A stretch of 5,967 nt of DNA, taken from NCBI GenBank assembly GCA_002311285.1, contig DBZU01000011.1:28500-34466 (forward strand). The letters run 5' to 3'. The position numbers were made by a program, and so were the translations under genes. This DNA is from Dehalococcoidia bacterium UBA1152. Lineage in GTDB: Bacteria; Chloroflexota; Dehalococcoidia; Lucifugimonadales; UBA2962. The notes below the pieces were generated by a model. It did not search any database. It was given only the letters and a program-made list of their open reading frames with translations, and had not been told where the DNA came from. This document shows positions 1 to 5,937 of the stretch, one piece after another; position 1 is the first letter of the stretch; the number at the start of each line of letters is the position of its first letter.

Positions 1-534
1 ACTTATCCATGCTTTACCCAAGATGTCTTTAGATGACACGAGTCCAAATGACCTGGAATCCTGGCTATTTTGTCTATTGTCTCCCAATACGAAATAAGAA
101 TTTCTAGGTACAGTTAATGCATGAACATCTTCTTTTGAACTAGTACTAACGTAAGGCTCACTAATTGCTTGGCTGTTAATAATTATCGAACCAGCTTTAA
201 TTTCTAAGGTATCTCCAGGTACGGCGATTACACGTTTCACAAATTTCCGACTGCGGTCATAAGGGAACTGAAAAATTACAAGTTCTCCTCTTTGAGGACC
301 ATGAAAAATATATTTTGGGCTAATTGATTCATAAAATGGCACTTCCCAGTAAATCACCTTGTTTACTAGTACAAAGTCACCAGATTTCATTGTCGGGTAC
401 ATGCTACTGCCTTCTACTTTATAAGGCTGGAGGCTTACTTGCAGGATAACGAAAACAGCTATACCTAATATAATTGTTTGGAAAACTTCCCGCACAAAAG
501 AGCGGACTTTTAAAATTTCAATTAAATTTAACAT
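1..534 (-). CDS. lepB: Signal peptidase I (partial, C-terminus beyond window)
   Basis: Membrane-anchored serine protease that removes signal peptides from secreted proteins on the outer face of the cytoplasmic membrane. The reading frame stays open from ATG at 534 to the left edge, giving 178 residues with no stop. Visible: one hydrophobic segment at about residues 18-35 (single N-terminal anchor); box B with the nucleophile in GSSMYPTM (Ser44 by position); the general-base lysine in KRVIAVPGD (Lys100); and the box E motif GDNRQNSQDSR (residues 151-161), followed by FG where WG is common. All catalytic landmarks of the S26 family are present, so only a short C-terminal part should be missing. 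An in-frame TGA lies two codons before the ATG, so no earlier start is possible; the next Met is already inside box B. No clear Shine-Dalgarno sequence precedes the start. It is transcribed divergently from dcd. Confidence 0.95.
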   Translation of the reverse strand, partial: MLNLIEILKVRSFVREVFQTIILGIAVFVILQVSLQPYKVEGSSMYPTMKSGDFVLVNKVIYWEVPFYESISPKYIFHGPQRGELVIFQFPYDRSRKFVKRVIAVPGDTLEIKAGSIIINSQAISEPYVSTSSKEDVHALTVPRNSYFVLGDNRQNSQDSRSFGLVSSKDILGKAWIS

Positions 535-560
535 AGATCAATCAATAAATTGGTACATTA

Positions 561-566
561 ATTATA
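561..566 (-). promoter_or_regulatory. Candidate -10 box for lepB
   Basis: On the minus strand this reads TATAAT, a perfect sigma-70 -10 hexamer, 27 nt upstream of the lepB ATG, which would give a leader of roughly 20 nt. No good -35 hexamer is seen 16-18 nt further upstream, and the region is so AT-rich that a chance match is possible. Confidence 0.35.
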
Positions 567-601
567 CTTATAAAAAATATTTAATACATCATTTCCGACA
601 G

Positions 602-627
602 TTTACTTATTAAACATATTAAGTAAA
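602..627. repeat. Inverted repeat in the lepB/dcd divergent region
   Basis: TTTACTTA (602-609) and its exact reverse complement TAAGTAAA (620-627) are separated by 10 nt. Allowing one bulged A, the arms extend outward by two pairs (A600-G601 with C629-T630). It lies between the two outward-facing promoter candidates, where a dimeric regulator could bind. There is no T-run and little GC, so it is not a terminator. The regulatory role is inference; AT-rich DNA produces such repeats by chance. Confidence 0.4.
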
Positions 628-652
628 ACTTCGCTTAATTAATTACATGTGA

Positions 653-682
653 TTGCCCAGTTTAAAAGACCATTGCTAGAAT
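653..682 (+). promoter_or_regulatory. Promoter of the dcd-rib operon (sigma-70 type)
   Basis: TTGCCC (653-658, four of six matches to TTGACA), an 18-nt spacer, then TAGAAT (677-682, five of six matches to TATAAT), preceded by TG at 674-675, which makes an extended -10 (TGCTAGAAT). Transcription would begin near 689, only about 13 nt before the dcd start, giving a very short leader that still includes AAGG at 689-692. This is the best promoter-like sequence in the window and the only one found ahead of the five-gene run. Confidence 0.5.
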
Positions 683-701
683 GTAAGCAAGGTAAAGAAA
701 T

Positions 702-1268
702 ATGGTTTTAAGTGATCGAACAATCAAAGAAGAAATAAAAGCGGGTCAAATAGTAATAGATCCTTTTGATCCAACTAATATTCAGCCTGCTAGCGTAGAT
801 ATCAGGCTTGATAAGACCGTTTTGGTGTTTCGAAATTCTCGGTTACCATATATCGATGTGCGCCAAGATGTTAGTGATTTGACTGAGCCAGAAGAAATAA
901 CGGATGATCAACCTTTTATTTTGCATCCCGGTGAATTTATACTTGCATCTACTTTGGAACATATCGAGATTCCGTCCGATATCGTCGCTAGACTTGAAGG
1001 TAAGAGTTCATTGGGTAGGATAGGTTTATTGATCCACTCGACAGCAGGATATGTAGACCCAGGCTGGAAAGGACATCTAACCCTTGAATTAAGTAACGTT
1101 GCAAACTTACCGATAACTTTGTATTTTGGAATGCCTATCGGTCAGCTTTCTTTTCTACGACTTACTACTCCTGCAGAAAATGTTTACGGATCCTCAGCGC
1201 TTAATAGTAAGTATTTAGGCCAAACACAACCTACTGCTAGCCGTATGCACCGTAATTTTCAGGAATGA
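702..1268 (+). CDS. dcd: dCTP deaminase, probably bifunctional dCTP deaminase/dUTPase
   Basis: Cytosolic trimeric enzyme of the dUTPase-fold family that deaminates dCTP; the bifunctional type also releases pyrophosphate, yielding dUMP for thymidylate synthesis. The 188 residues match the usual family length (about 190). Seen: DIRLD (33-37); GKSSLGRIGLL (100-110) with the Ser/Arg pair S102 and R106; HSTAGYVDPGWKGHLTLELSN (112-132 region), where E129 sits at the catalytic glutamate position; and the C-terminal GSS...SKYLGQ...PT stretch that closes over the nucleotide. The TAG after HST (A115-G116), where E. coli Dcd has TAH, and the VANLPITL segment resemble the mycobacterial bifunctional enzyme far more than E. 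coli Dcd. ATG 702 is preceded by AAGG (689-692); the upstream ATG at 681 is followed at once by a stop. First gene of the operon, with ribD 3 nt downstream. Family assignment is firm; bifunctionality is inferred. Confidence 0.95.
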   Translation: MVLSDRTIKEEIKAGQIVIDPFDPTNIQPASVDIRLDKTVLVFRNSRLPYIDVRQDVSDLTEPEEITDDQPFILHPGEFILASTLEHIEIPSDIVARLEGKSSLGRIGLLIHSTAGYVDPGWKGHLTLELSNVANLPITLYFGMPIGQLSFLRLTTPAENVYGSSALNSKYLGQTQPTASRMHRNFQE

Positions 1269-1271
1269 AAC

Positions 1272-2375
1272 ATGATGGATCTAGATATGGATTACATGCA
1301 ACAGGCAATTATTTCTGCACATTCTGCATTAGGTTTAGTCAGTCCAAACCCTGCAGTTGGCGCAGTGATAGTCAACTCAGGAAATGTAGTTGGATTAGGG
1401 GCGACTCGATTACCAGGGAATGATCACGCAGAGATTGTTGCATTAAAACAAGCAGGTGAAAAAGCTAATGGAGCCGAACTTTATGTTACTTTAGAGCCGT
1501 GTAGCTCCTACGGCAAAACTCCGCCTTGCATAAATTCAATTATTTCATCAGGAATTTCGAAAATACACGTAGCGATTTTAGACCCAAACCCTAATGAGAG
1601 TGGAAATGGCATTAGAGAACTGACAAAAGCTGGGATAGAGGTATTGGTTTACCGGGAAGACACTCTTGTATCTCAAGCAAAACAGCTAATTGAAAGTTAC
1701 TCCAAATATATTGTTACTGGCAAGCCATTTATCACTGTGAAATATGCTATGAGTATTGACGGGAAAATTGCGACTTCCACAGGCCAGTCTCAGTGGATTT
1801 CTGGCAAGGAATCACGAAGAGAAGTCCACAGACTTAGATCCATCTCAGATGCAATCATTGTCGGGATACGTACTGTGTTACTGGATAATCCTAAATTAAC
1901 GGCACGGAATATTGATGGGCAAAACATGGAGAAACAGCCACTGAGAGTGGTAATTGATACTAACGGAATAATTCCAATTGATTCGGAATTAGTGAGTGAT
2001 GGGGGTTCAACGTTAATTGTTTGCACTGAGATGGATCCAGAAAAACAAAAAACTTTAGAATTCAGAGGTGTTATTGTCGAGAAAGTTATGAAATATGGTG
2101 GCCAAACTGACCTAACCCAATTGATAGAGAAGTTAGGACAAAAAGAAATTACATCAGTTTTAGTTGAAGGAGGCAGTCGGATTTCTGGGGGCTTTATCGA
2201 TAGAGGACTGGTTGATAAATTTGTTGTTTTTATATCGCCGATCGTTCTAGGGGGATCGGATAGCTTAGGCCCGATATCTGGAGTAGGGGTTGATAATATT
2301 AAAGATGCTGTAAGATTCAAAATCTCGCAATTTAAGCAATATGGTGATGATATTGCTATTATCGGATATGCTTAA
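1272..2375 (+). CDS. ribD: Bifunctional riboflavin biosynthesis deaminase/reductase RibD
   Basis: Performs two consecutive steps: deamination of 2,5-diamino-6-ribosylamino-4(3H)-pyrimidinone 5'-phosphate, then NADPH-dependent reduction of the ribosyl chain to ribityl. The 367 residues are the normal fused length. The N-terminal deaminase domain (about 1-145) has SPNPAVGAV (24-32), HAE (H52 zinc ligand, E54 proton shuttle) and PCSSYGKTPPC (76-86) with zinc ligands C77 and C86. The C-terminal reductase domain (about 150-367) has KPFITVKYAMSIDGKIAT (151-168), the D/NPKLTAR loop near 206-212 and VEGGSRISGGF (298-308). Oddity: two histidines that usually flank the zinc site (GxxH before HAE, and PCxH) are T45 and S79 here. 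AGGA (1261-1264), inside the end of dcd, is well placed for ATG 1272; ATG 1275 is an equally possible start. It follows dcd by 3 nt, so translational coupling is likely. Confidence 0.96.
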   Translation: MMDLDMDYMQQAIISAHSALGLVSPNPAVGAVIVNSGNVVGLGATRLPGNDHAEIVALKQAGEKANGAELYVTLEPCSSYGKTPPCINSIISSGISKIHVAILDPNPNESGNGIRELTKAGIEVLVYREDTLVSQAKQLIESYSKYIVTGKPFITVKYAMSIDGKIATSTGQSQWISGKESRREVHRLRSISDAIIVGIRTVLLDNPKLTARNIDGQNMEKQPLRVVIDTNGIIPIDSELVSDGGSTLIVCTEMDPEKQKTLEFRGVIVEKVMKYGGQTDLTQLIEKLGQKEITSVLVEGGSRISGGFIDRGLVDKFVVFISPIVLGGSDSLGPISGVGVDNIKDAVRFKISQFKQYGDDIAIIGYA

Positions 2376-2381
2376 AACCTT

Positions 2382-2957
2382 ATGTTTACAGGAATCGTAG
2401 AAACTATTGGGTCGGTGACGTCAGTCGCCGGAAATACTATTGGCATAACAGCAGAAAAATTCTCAAGACATATCCAAATAGGTGGTAGCGTTAGTGTAAG
2501 TGGAGCTTGTCTAACTATCACATCAATTGCATGTAAGGAATTTACTGTCGATGTTGTTGAAGAAACTCAGCGCAGAACAAATCTAGCTGATTTAAATCTA
2601 AATGACAACGTAAATCTTGAGTTGCCAGTTCCAGTTACAGGAGCATTTGATGGTCATATAGTTCAAGGTCATATTGACGGTATAGCTTCAGTTGTATCGA
2701 TCATCAAAGAATCTAATTCTGCGTTATTAAAGTTTAAAGTCTCAGCTTCGATAAGCAAGTATCTGATTCAGAAGGGATTTATCGCCGTGGACGGAGTTAG
2801 TTTAACGATTGTAGACTGTGATGCAGATTGGTTTTCAATTGCATTAATACCTCATACTTCTCAGAATACAACGTTAGGCGTATTGAACGAGGGTGATACT
2901 GTCAACATAGAAGTGGATCTGTTCGCAAAATATGCGGAAAAGCTATTAAATAGTTAA
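2382..2957 (+). CDS. ribE: Riboflavin synthase, alpha subunit
   Basis: Catalyses the last step: dismutation of two 6,7-dimethyl-8-ribityllumazine molecules into riboflavin and the pyrimidine that RibH reuses. The protein is two tandem lumazine-binding barrels. The first (about 1-88) starts with the diagnostic MFTGIVE and carries GACLT (41-45, with C43) and ETQRRTNL (61-68). The second (about 90-183) opens with GHIVQGHIDG (91-100) and carries VDGVSLT (136-142), IPHT (156-159) and NIEVD (175-179). At 191 residues it is shorter than the E. coli and B. subtilis enzymes (about 213-215); the missing part is the C-terminal helical tail. It begins 6 nt after the ribD stop with no clear Shine-Dalgarno, so it probably depends on ribosomes finishing ribD. 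Also called ribC in E. coli nomenclature. Confidence 0.96.
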   Translation: MFTGIVETIGSVTSVAGNTIGITAEKFSRHIQIGGSVSVSGACLTITSIACKEFTVDVVEETQRRTNLADLNLNDNVNLELPVPVTGAFDGHIVQGHIDGIASVVSIIKESNSALLKFKVSASISKYLIQKGFIAVDGVSLTIVDCDADWFSIALIPHTSQNTTLGVLNEGDTVNIEVDLFAKYAEKLLNS

Positions 2958-3018
2958 AAACAATCGCCATTTCTAGTAGTATTCAATAAGAAAAAAAGAT
3001 TATTAATTAAATTTGATT

Positions 3019-4254
3019 ATGAAAAAAGACTACACATTTATAAAATCTGTCGAAACAGCAGCAGATGACATAAAAAATGGCAAGATGGTCATCATTGTTG
3101 ATGATGAGGATAGAGAAAACGAAGGTGATCTTGCTATGGCGGCTGAGTTAGTGACACCTGAGGCTATTAATTTTATGACTGTTGAAGGGAGAGGGCTGAT
3201 TTGTGTTCCGTTGACGCAATCCAGACTCCAAAGCTTGAGATTGCCAATGATGGTCCAAGACAATACAGCCCGACATGAAACAGCATTTACAGTTTCTGTA
3301 GATGTTTTAGAGGGATCCACAACAGGTATATCGGCGCGTGATAGATCCGCAACTATTAGAGCCCTTGTTTCTGAGAAAACAAAACCTGAAGATTTAGCGA
3401 GGCCAGGCCACGTATTCCCTTTGCAGTATATGCCAGGCGGAGTTCTAGTACGAGCAGGTCAGACTGAAGCAGTCGTAGACTTAACCAAATTAGCAAACCT
3501 TAACGAAGCCGGGATAATATGCGAGATTATGGATATAGACGGCAACATGGCTCGATTGCCGCAATTAAAACAGTTTGCAAAAAAACATAAATTAAACATC
3601 GTCTCAGTAGCGGATATAATCGCGTACAGAAGAATAAACGAAAAACTTGTAGAAAGGGTAGCTGAAGCCAGGCTGCCAACTTCCTATGGTGAGTTTACAG
3701 CCATCTCATATAAAAGCATGGTTGATTCTGACGAACATGTAGCGTTAGTCAAGGGACGTGTTGATTCAGAAGAGCCAACTTTAGTGCGTGTTCACTCAGA
3801 ATGTTTGACTGGCGATGTGTTTGGTAGCGTAAGATGTGATTGTGGTGAACAGGCTAGTCTTGCTCTGCAGGAGATTGATAAGGCAGGAACAGGTATATTT
3901 CTGTACATGAGGCAAGAAGGTCGTGGGATTGGTATACATAATAAGTTAAAAGCATATAACTTACAGGATAATGGATTAGACACGGTTGATGCTAATCTTT
4001 CATTAGGCTTCCCTGCAGACTTGAGACACTACGGAGTTGGCGCCCAAATTCTTGTTGAGCTTGGAGTACGTAAATTAAAACTTATGACCAATAATCCTAA
4101 GAAGATAATTGGTTTAGAAAGTTATGGATTGGAATTGATTGAGCGTGTGCCAATAAATGTTGAGCCAAATGAACAAAATCGGACATATCTTGAAACGAAA
4201 AGAGTAAAACTAGGACATCTTATTGAGCCTCTTGATAAATCACAGACAGATTAA
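3019..4254 (+). CDS. ribBA: Bifunctional DHBP synthase / GTP cyclohydrolase II RibBA
   Basis: Supplies both precursors of riboflavin. The N-terminal half (about 1-205) turns ribulose 5-phosphate into 3,4-dihydroxy-2-butanone 4-phosphate; the C-terminal half (about 206-411) opens GTP with loss of formate and pyrophosphate. RibB signatures: DDEDRENEGDL (28-38, acidic metal-binding loop), TGISARDRSATI (102-113), RPGHVFPLQ (128-136) and TEAVVDL (149-155). RibA signatures: the zinc cluster SECLTGDVFGSVRCDCG (C262, C273, C275), RQEGRGIGI (298-306), LRHYGVGAQIL (335-345) and TNNPKK (357-362). Both active sites look intact and the 411 residues are typical of the fusion. I chose ATG 3019; an in-frame TTG at 3013 would add two residues and has no better support. 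Neither has an obvious Shine-Dalgarno; the 61-nt gap after ribE ends in an A-rich tract (about 2988-2999). The stop overlaps the ribH start (TAATG). Confidence 0.96.
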   Translation: MKKDYTFIKSVETAADDIKNGKMVIIVDDEDRENEGDLAMAAELVTPEAINFMTVEGRGLICVPLTQSRLQSLRLPMMVQDNTARHETAFTVSVDVLEGSTTGISARDRSATIRALVSEKTKPEDLARPGHVFPLQYMPGGVLVRAGQTEAVVDLTKLANLNEAGIICEIMDIDGNMARLPQLKQFAKKHKLNIVSVADIIAYRRINEKLVERVAEARLPTSYGEFTAISYKSMVDSDEHVALVKGRVDSEEPTLVRVHSECLTGDVFGSVRCDCGEQASLALQEIDKAGTGIFLYMRQEGRGIGIHNKLKAYNLQDNGLDTVDANLSLGFPADLRHYGVGAQILVELGVRKLKLMTNNPKKIIGLESYGLELIERVPINVEPNEQNRTYLETKRVKLGHLIEPLDKSQTD

Positions 4255-4751
4255 TGGCTAGAGAACTCAATCCTGACAAAATTGACAAAGTTCCTGCACT
4301 AGATGGATCCGGTTTAAAAATCGGAGTAGTTGTCTCCAGGTTCAATAATACAATTACTTCATTATTATTGAAGGGTGCAGAATCAAGTCTTATTAATAGC
4401 GGTGTTGATAAAGCAGACATAGAAATTATAGACGTTCCCGGAGCAATGGAGATTCCGTATATGGCGCAGTTATTAGCTGAATCAGGGAAGTTTGATGCAC
4501 TGGTAACTTTGGGATGCGTTATAAGGGGAGAAACTTCACATTACGAGATAGTTGCTACTCAAGTTGCTGAAGGTGTCAGTAGAGTATCTCTAGATAATAG
4601 AATCCCAATAACATTTGGTGTCCTAACGGCTGAAAATACTGAACAAGCCAGAGCTAGATCTGGAGGAGATAAAGGTAATCTTGGCAGTGAGGCGGCTTAT
4701 GCCGCAATAGAATTAGCAGGATTAACTCGAAAACTATTTCCCTCAACTTGA
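4254..4751 (+). CDS. ribH: 6,7-dimethyl-8-ribityllumazine synthase
   Basis: Condenses 5-amino-6-ribitylaminouracil with DHBP to form lumazine, the substrate of RibE; enzymes of this family assemble into pentamers or 60-subunit capsids. The 165 residues are normal. Seen: VVSRFN (26-31) with the aromatic residue that stacks on the pyrimidine; DVPGAMEIP (60-68); GCVIRGETSHYE (87-98) with the catalytic histidine at H97; FGVLTAENTEQARARSG (121-137), where R135 lies at the usual phosphate-binding arginine; and NLGSEAAYAAIELA (142-155). The start codon overlaps the ribBA stop by one base (TAATG), a classical sign of coupled translation. The first 20 residues are a poorly conserved leader before the Rossmann-like core. 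From the sequence alone I cannot say whether it forms a pentamer or a capsid. Confidence 0.96.
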   Translation: MARELNPDKIDKVPALDGSGLKIGVVVSRFNNTITSLLLKGAESSLINSGVDKADIEIIDVPGAMEIPYMAQLLAESGKFDALVTLGCVIRGETSHYEIVATQVAEGVSRVSLDNRIPITFGVLTAENTEQARARSGGDKGNLGSEAAYAAIELAGLTRKLFPST

Positions 4752-4772
4752 TGTATATCTATTTTCAACTTG
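4743..4772. repeat. Short direct repeat spanning the ribH end and meaB upstream gap
   Basis: The octamer TCAACTTG occurs at 4743-4750, overlapping the end of ribH, and again at 4765-4772, with a 22-bp period, close to two helical turns. The rest of the 45-nt gap shows AGG at 4785-4787, a good ribosome binding site for meaB, but no convincing -35/-10 pair and no terminator. An operator role is speculation; an 8-bp repeat can arise by chance. Confidence 0.3.
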
Positions 4773-4796
4773 TGGCTCAGTAATAGGTAGCTAATT

Positions 4797-5768
4797 ATGG
4801 AATTAGTACAAAGAATGTTGACGGGAGACAGAACGGCATTGGCAAGATTAATTTCACTACTGGAAAGAACTCCCGAAGCAATACCAGAAATCATGGAACA
4901 GATTCACTGTAACACCGGCCGAGCTTTATTAGTTGGAATAACTGGGCCTCCTGGTGCGGGCAAGAGTACACTAATTGACTGTCTTGTTAAAGCTATACGT
5001 CAACGCAAAGAAACAGTTGGCGTAATAGCTGTTGACCCAAGTAGTATTTACACAGGCGGGGCTTTGTTGGGAGATAGAATTCGAATGACTGAGCATATTC
5101 AAGATCCAGGTGTCTTTATAAGAAGCCTCTCCACCAAAGGTGTTCATGGAGGGTTGTCAAAAGTGACTAAAGCCACCACAAGACTTTTGGATTCTTATGG
5201 ATTTAACCAAATATTTATTGAATCTGTTGGTGTGGGGCAGACTGAACTAGATGTTGTCAACGTAGTGGACATAGTTGTTGTTGTGTTGGTTCCTGAATCA
5301 GGAGATTCCATTCAATTATTAAAGGCTGGCCTTATTGAGATTGGAGATATTTACGTGATTAATAAATCTGACCGAGAAGGTGCTGATTTGTTAGCAGATG
5401 CTCTGAAATCCGAGTTACATGATACAACTAGTAATCGATCTTGGACTCCATCAGTTATAAAAGTTTCAGCACTCAATAATGAAGGAGTGGAACAATTGTT
5501 AATGGAGATTCAACAACTTAGAGACCATTTGAGTTCTAGTGGAGAATTAAGTGCTTCACGAAAGTTAAGGCTAAAATATGAATTGTCGGAAGCTGTGCGT
5601 AATTCTCTGGACCAGCTAATATCAGTAGATGAAATTCTTCAAATTACCGGCAAAATTGGTCAAGATGTAATAGATGGCCGGATCGACCCGTATACTGGTG
5701 CTTCCAAGGCCATCTCATCGGGCCAGCTGGCTAAAGGCTTAAATAGCAGATTTGATAGTAATCATTAG
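4797..5768 (+). CDS. meaB: Methylmalonyl-CoA mutase-associated GTPase (MeaB/ArgK family)
   Basis: G3E-family (SIMIBI class) GTPase that acts as a chaperone of adenosylcobalamin-dependent acyl-CoA mutases, gating cofactor loading and protecting the enzyme from inactivation; older annotations call it ArgK or 'LAO/AO transport ATPase'. Seen in order: Walker A GPPGAGKST (50-58); VDPSS (79-83) followed by GGALLGDRIRM (87-97); the switch segment IRSLSTKGVHGGLS (108-121); IESVGVGQTELDV (141-153); VPESGDSIQLLKAG (165-178); the guanine-specificity motif NKSD (189-192); and SAL (224-226) as G5. The C-terminal part (about 255-310) ends with the family's DPYTGA stretch. Its 323 residues are a normal length. 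AGG at 4785-4787 supports ATG 4797. The mutase subunits and epimerase often found beside it are absent here; it lies 45 nt after ribH, so cotranscription with the rib genes is possible. Confidence 0.93.
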   Translation: MELVQRMLTGDRTALARLISLLERTPEAIPEIMEQIHCNTGRALLVGITGPPGAGKSTLIDCLVKAIRQRKETVGVIAVDPSSIYTGGALLGDRIRMTEHIQDPGVFIRSLSTKGVHGGLSKVTKATTRLLDSYGFNQIFIESVGVGQTELDVVNVVDIVVVVLVPESGDSIQLLKAGLIEIGDIYVINKSDREGADLLADALKSELHDTTSNRSWTPSVIKVSALNNEGVEQLLMEIQQLRDHLSSSGELSASRKLRLKYELSEAVRNSLDQLISVDEILQITGKIGQDVIDGRIDPYTGASKAISSGQLAKGLNSRFDSNH

Positions 5769-5828
5769 GATTATTTATGGGCGTAATCCACCACCTACAT
5801 GCAATATGTAAATCCAAAGGTTTTTGTT
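5768..5828 (+). terminator. Weak hairpins after meaB, possible terminator
   Basis: Two small inverted repeats follow the meaB stop. GGATTA (5768-5773) pairs with TAATCC (5784-5789) across a 10-nt loop but has no following T-run. A second, interrupted stem pairs ACCT (5793-5796) with AGGT (5818-5821) and ACAT (5797-5800) with ATGT (5806-5809), and is followed by a T-rich tail (5821-5828). Neither is strong, so readthrough into the tRNA genes is plausible. No convincing separate tRNA promoter was found in the remaining bases. Confidence 0.25.
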
Positions 5829-5845
5829 AAACTAATGATCTCTTA

Positions 5846-5919
5846 TGGGGATTCGTCTAATGGTAGGACAACAGACTCTGGATCTGTAAGTCGAGGTTCG
5901 AGTCCTCGATCCCCAGCCA
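5846..5919 (+). tRNA. tRNA-Gln (anticodon CUG), CCA encoded
   Basis: A complete cloverleaf can be drawn. The acceptor stem TGGGGAT (5846-5852) pairs perfectly with ATCCCCA (5909-5915), with discriminator G5916 and genomic CCA 5917-5919. The D stem is GTC (5855-5857) with GAC (5867-5869). The anticodon stem is ACAGA (5871-5875) with TCTGT (5883-5887), enclosing the loop CTCTGGA and putting CTG at 5878-5880. The T stem is CGAGG (5892-5896) with CCTCG (5904-5908), around TTCGAGT. Anticodon CUG reads CAG. The weak U1-A72 pair and G73 are typical glutamine identity features in bacteria with GlnRS. Confidence 0.96.
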
Positions 5920-5937
5920 GTAGCAATTGATTGGTAT

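Noticed and set aside
602..627. Inverted repeat as a transcription terminator
   Set aside because: The stem is almost all A/T, has no T-run after it, and lies upstream of both divergent genes, where no transcript needs to end.
1790..2320. 176-codon open frame antisense to the RibD reductase domain
   Set aside because: It lies entirely opposite a clearly coding, motif-rich gene. Its translation is rich in Ser, Pro, Ile and Thr with no recognisable domain, as expected for a shadow of the real frame.
702..2375. Dcd and the RibD deaminase domain as a duplicated pair
   Set aside because: Both deaminate, but Dcd has the dUTPase fold without zinc, while RibD has the zinc-dependent cytidine deaminase fold. 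No sequence similarity is visible.
3013..3018. TTG at 3013 as the start of ribBA
   Set aside because: It would add only two residues; the ATG at 3019 is in frame, and the family normally begins right before the DHBP synthase domain. No ribosome binding site favours the TTG.
4220..4894. Short minus-strand open frames at 4220-4420 and 4697-4894
   Set aside because: They run opposite ribH and meaB, or across gene ends, have no motifs or start signals, and fit chance frames.
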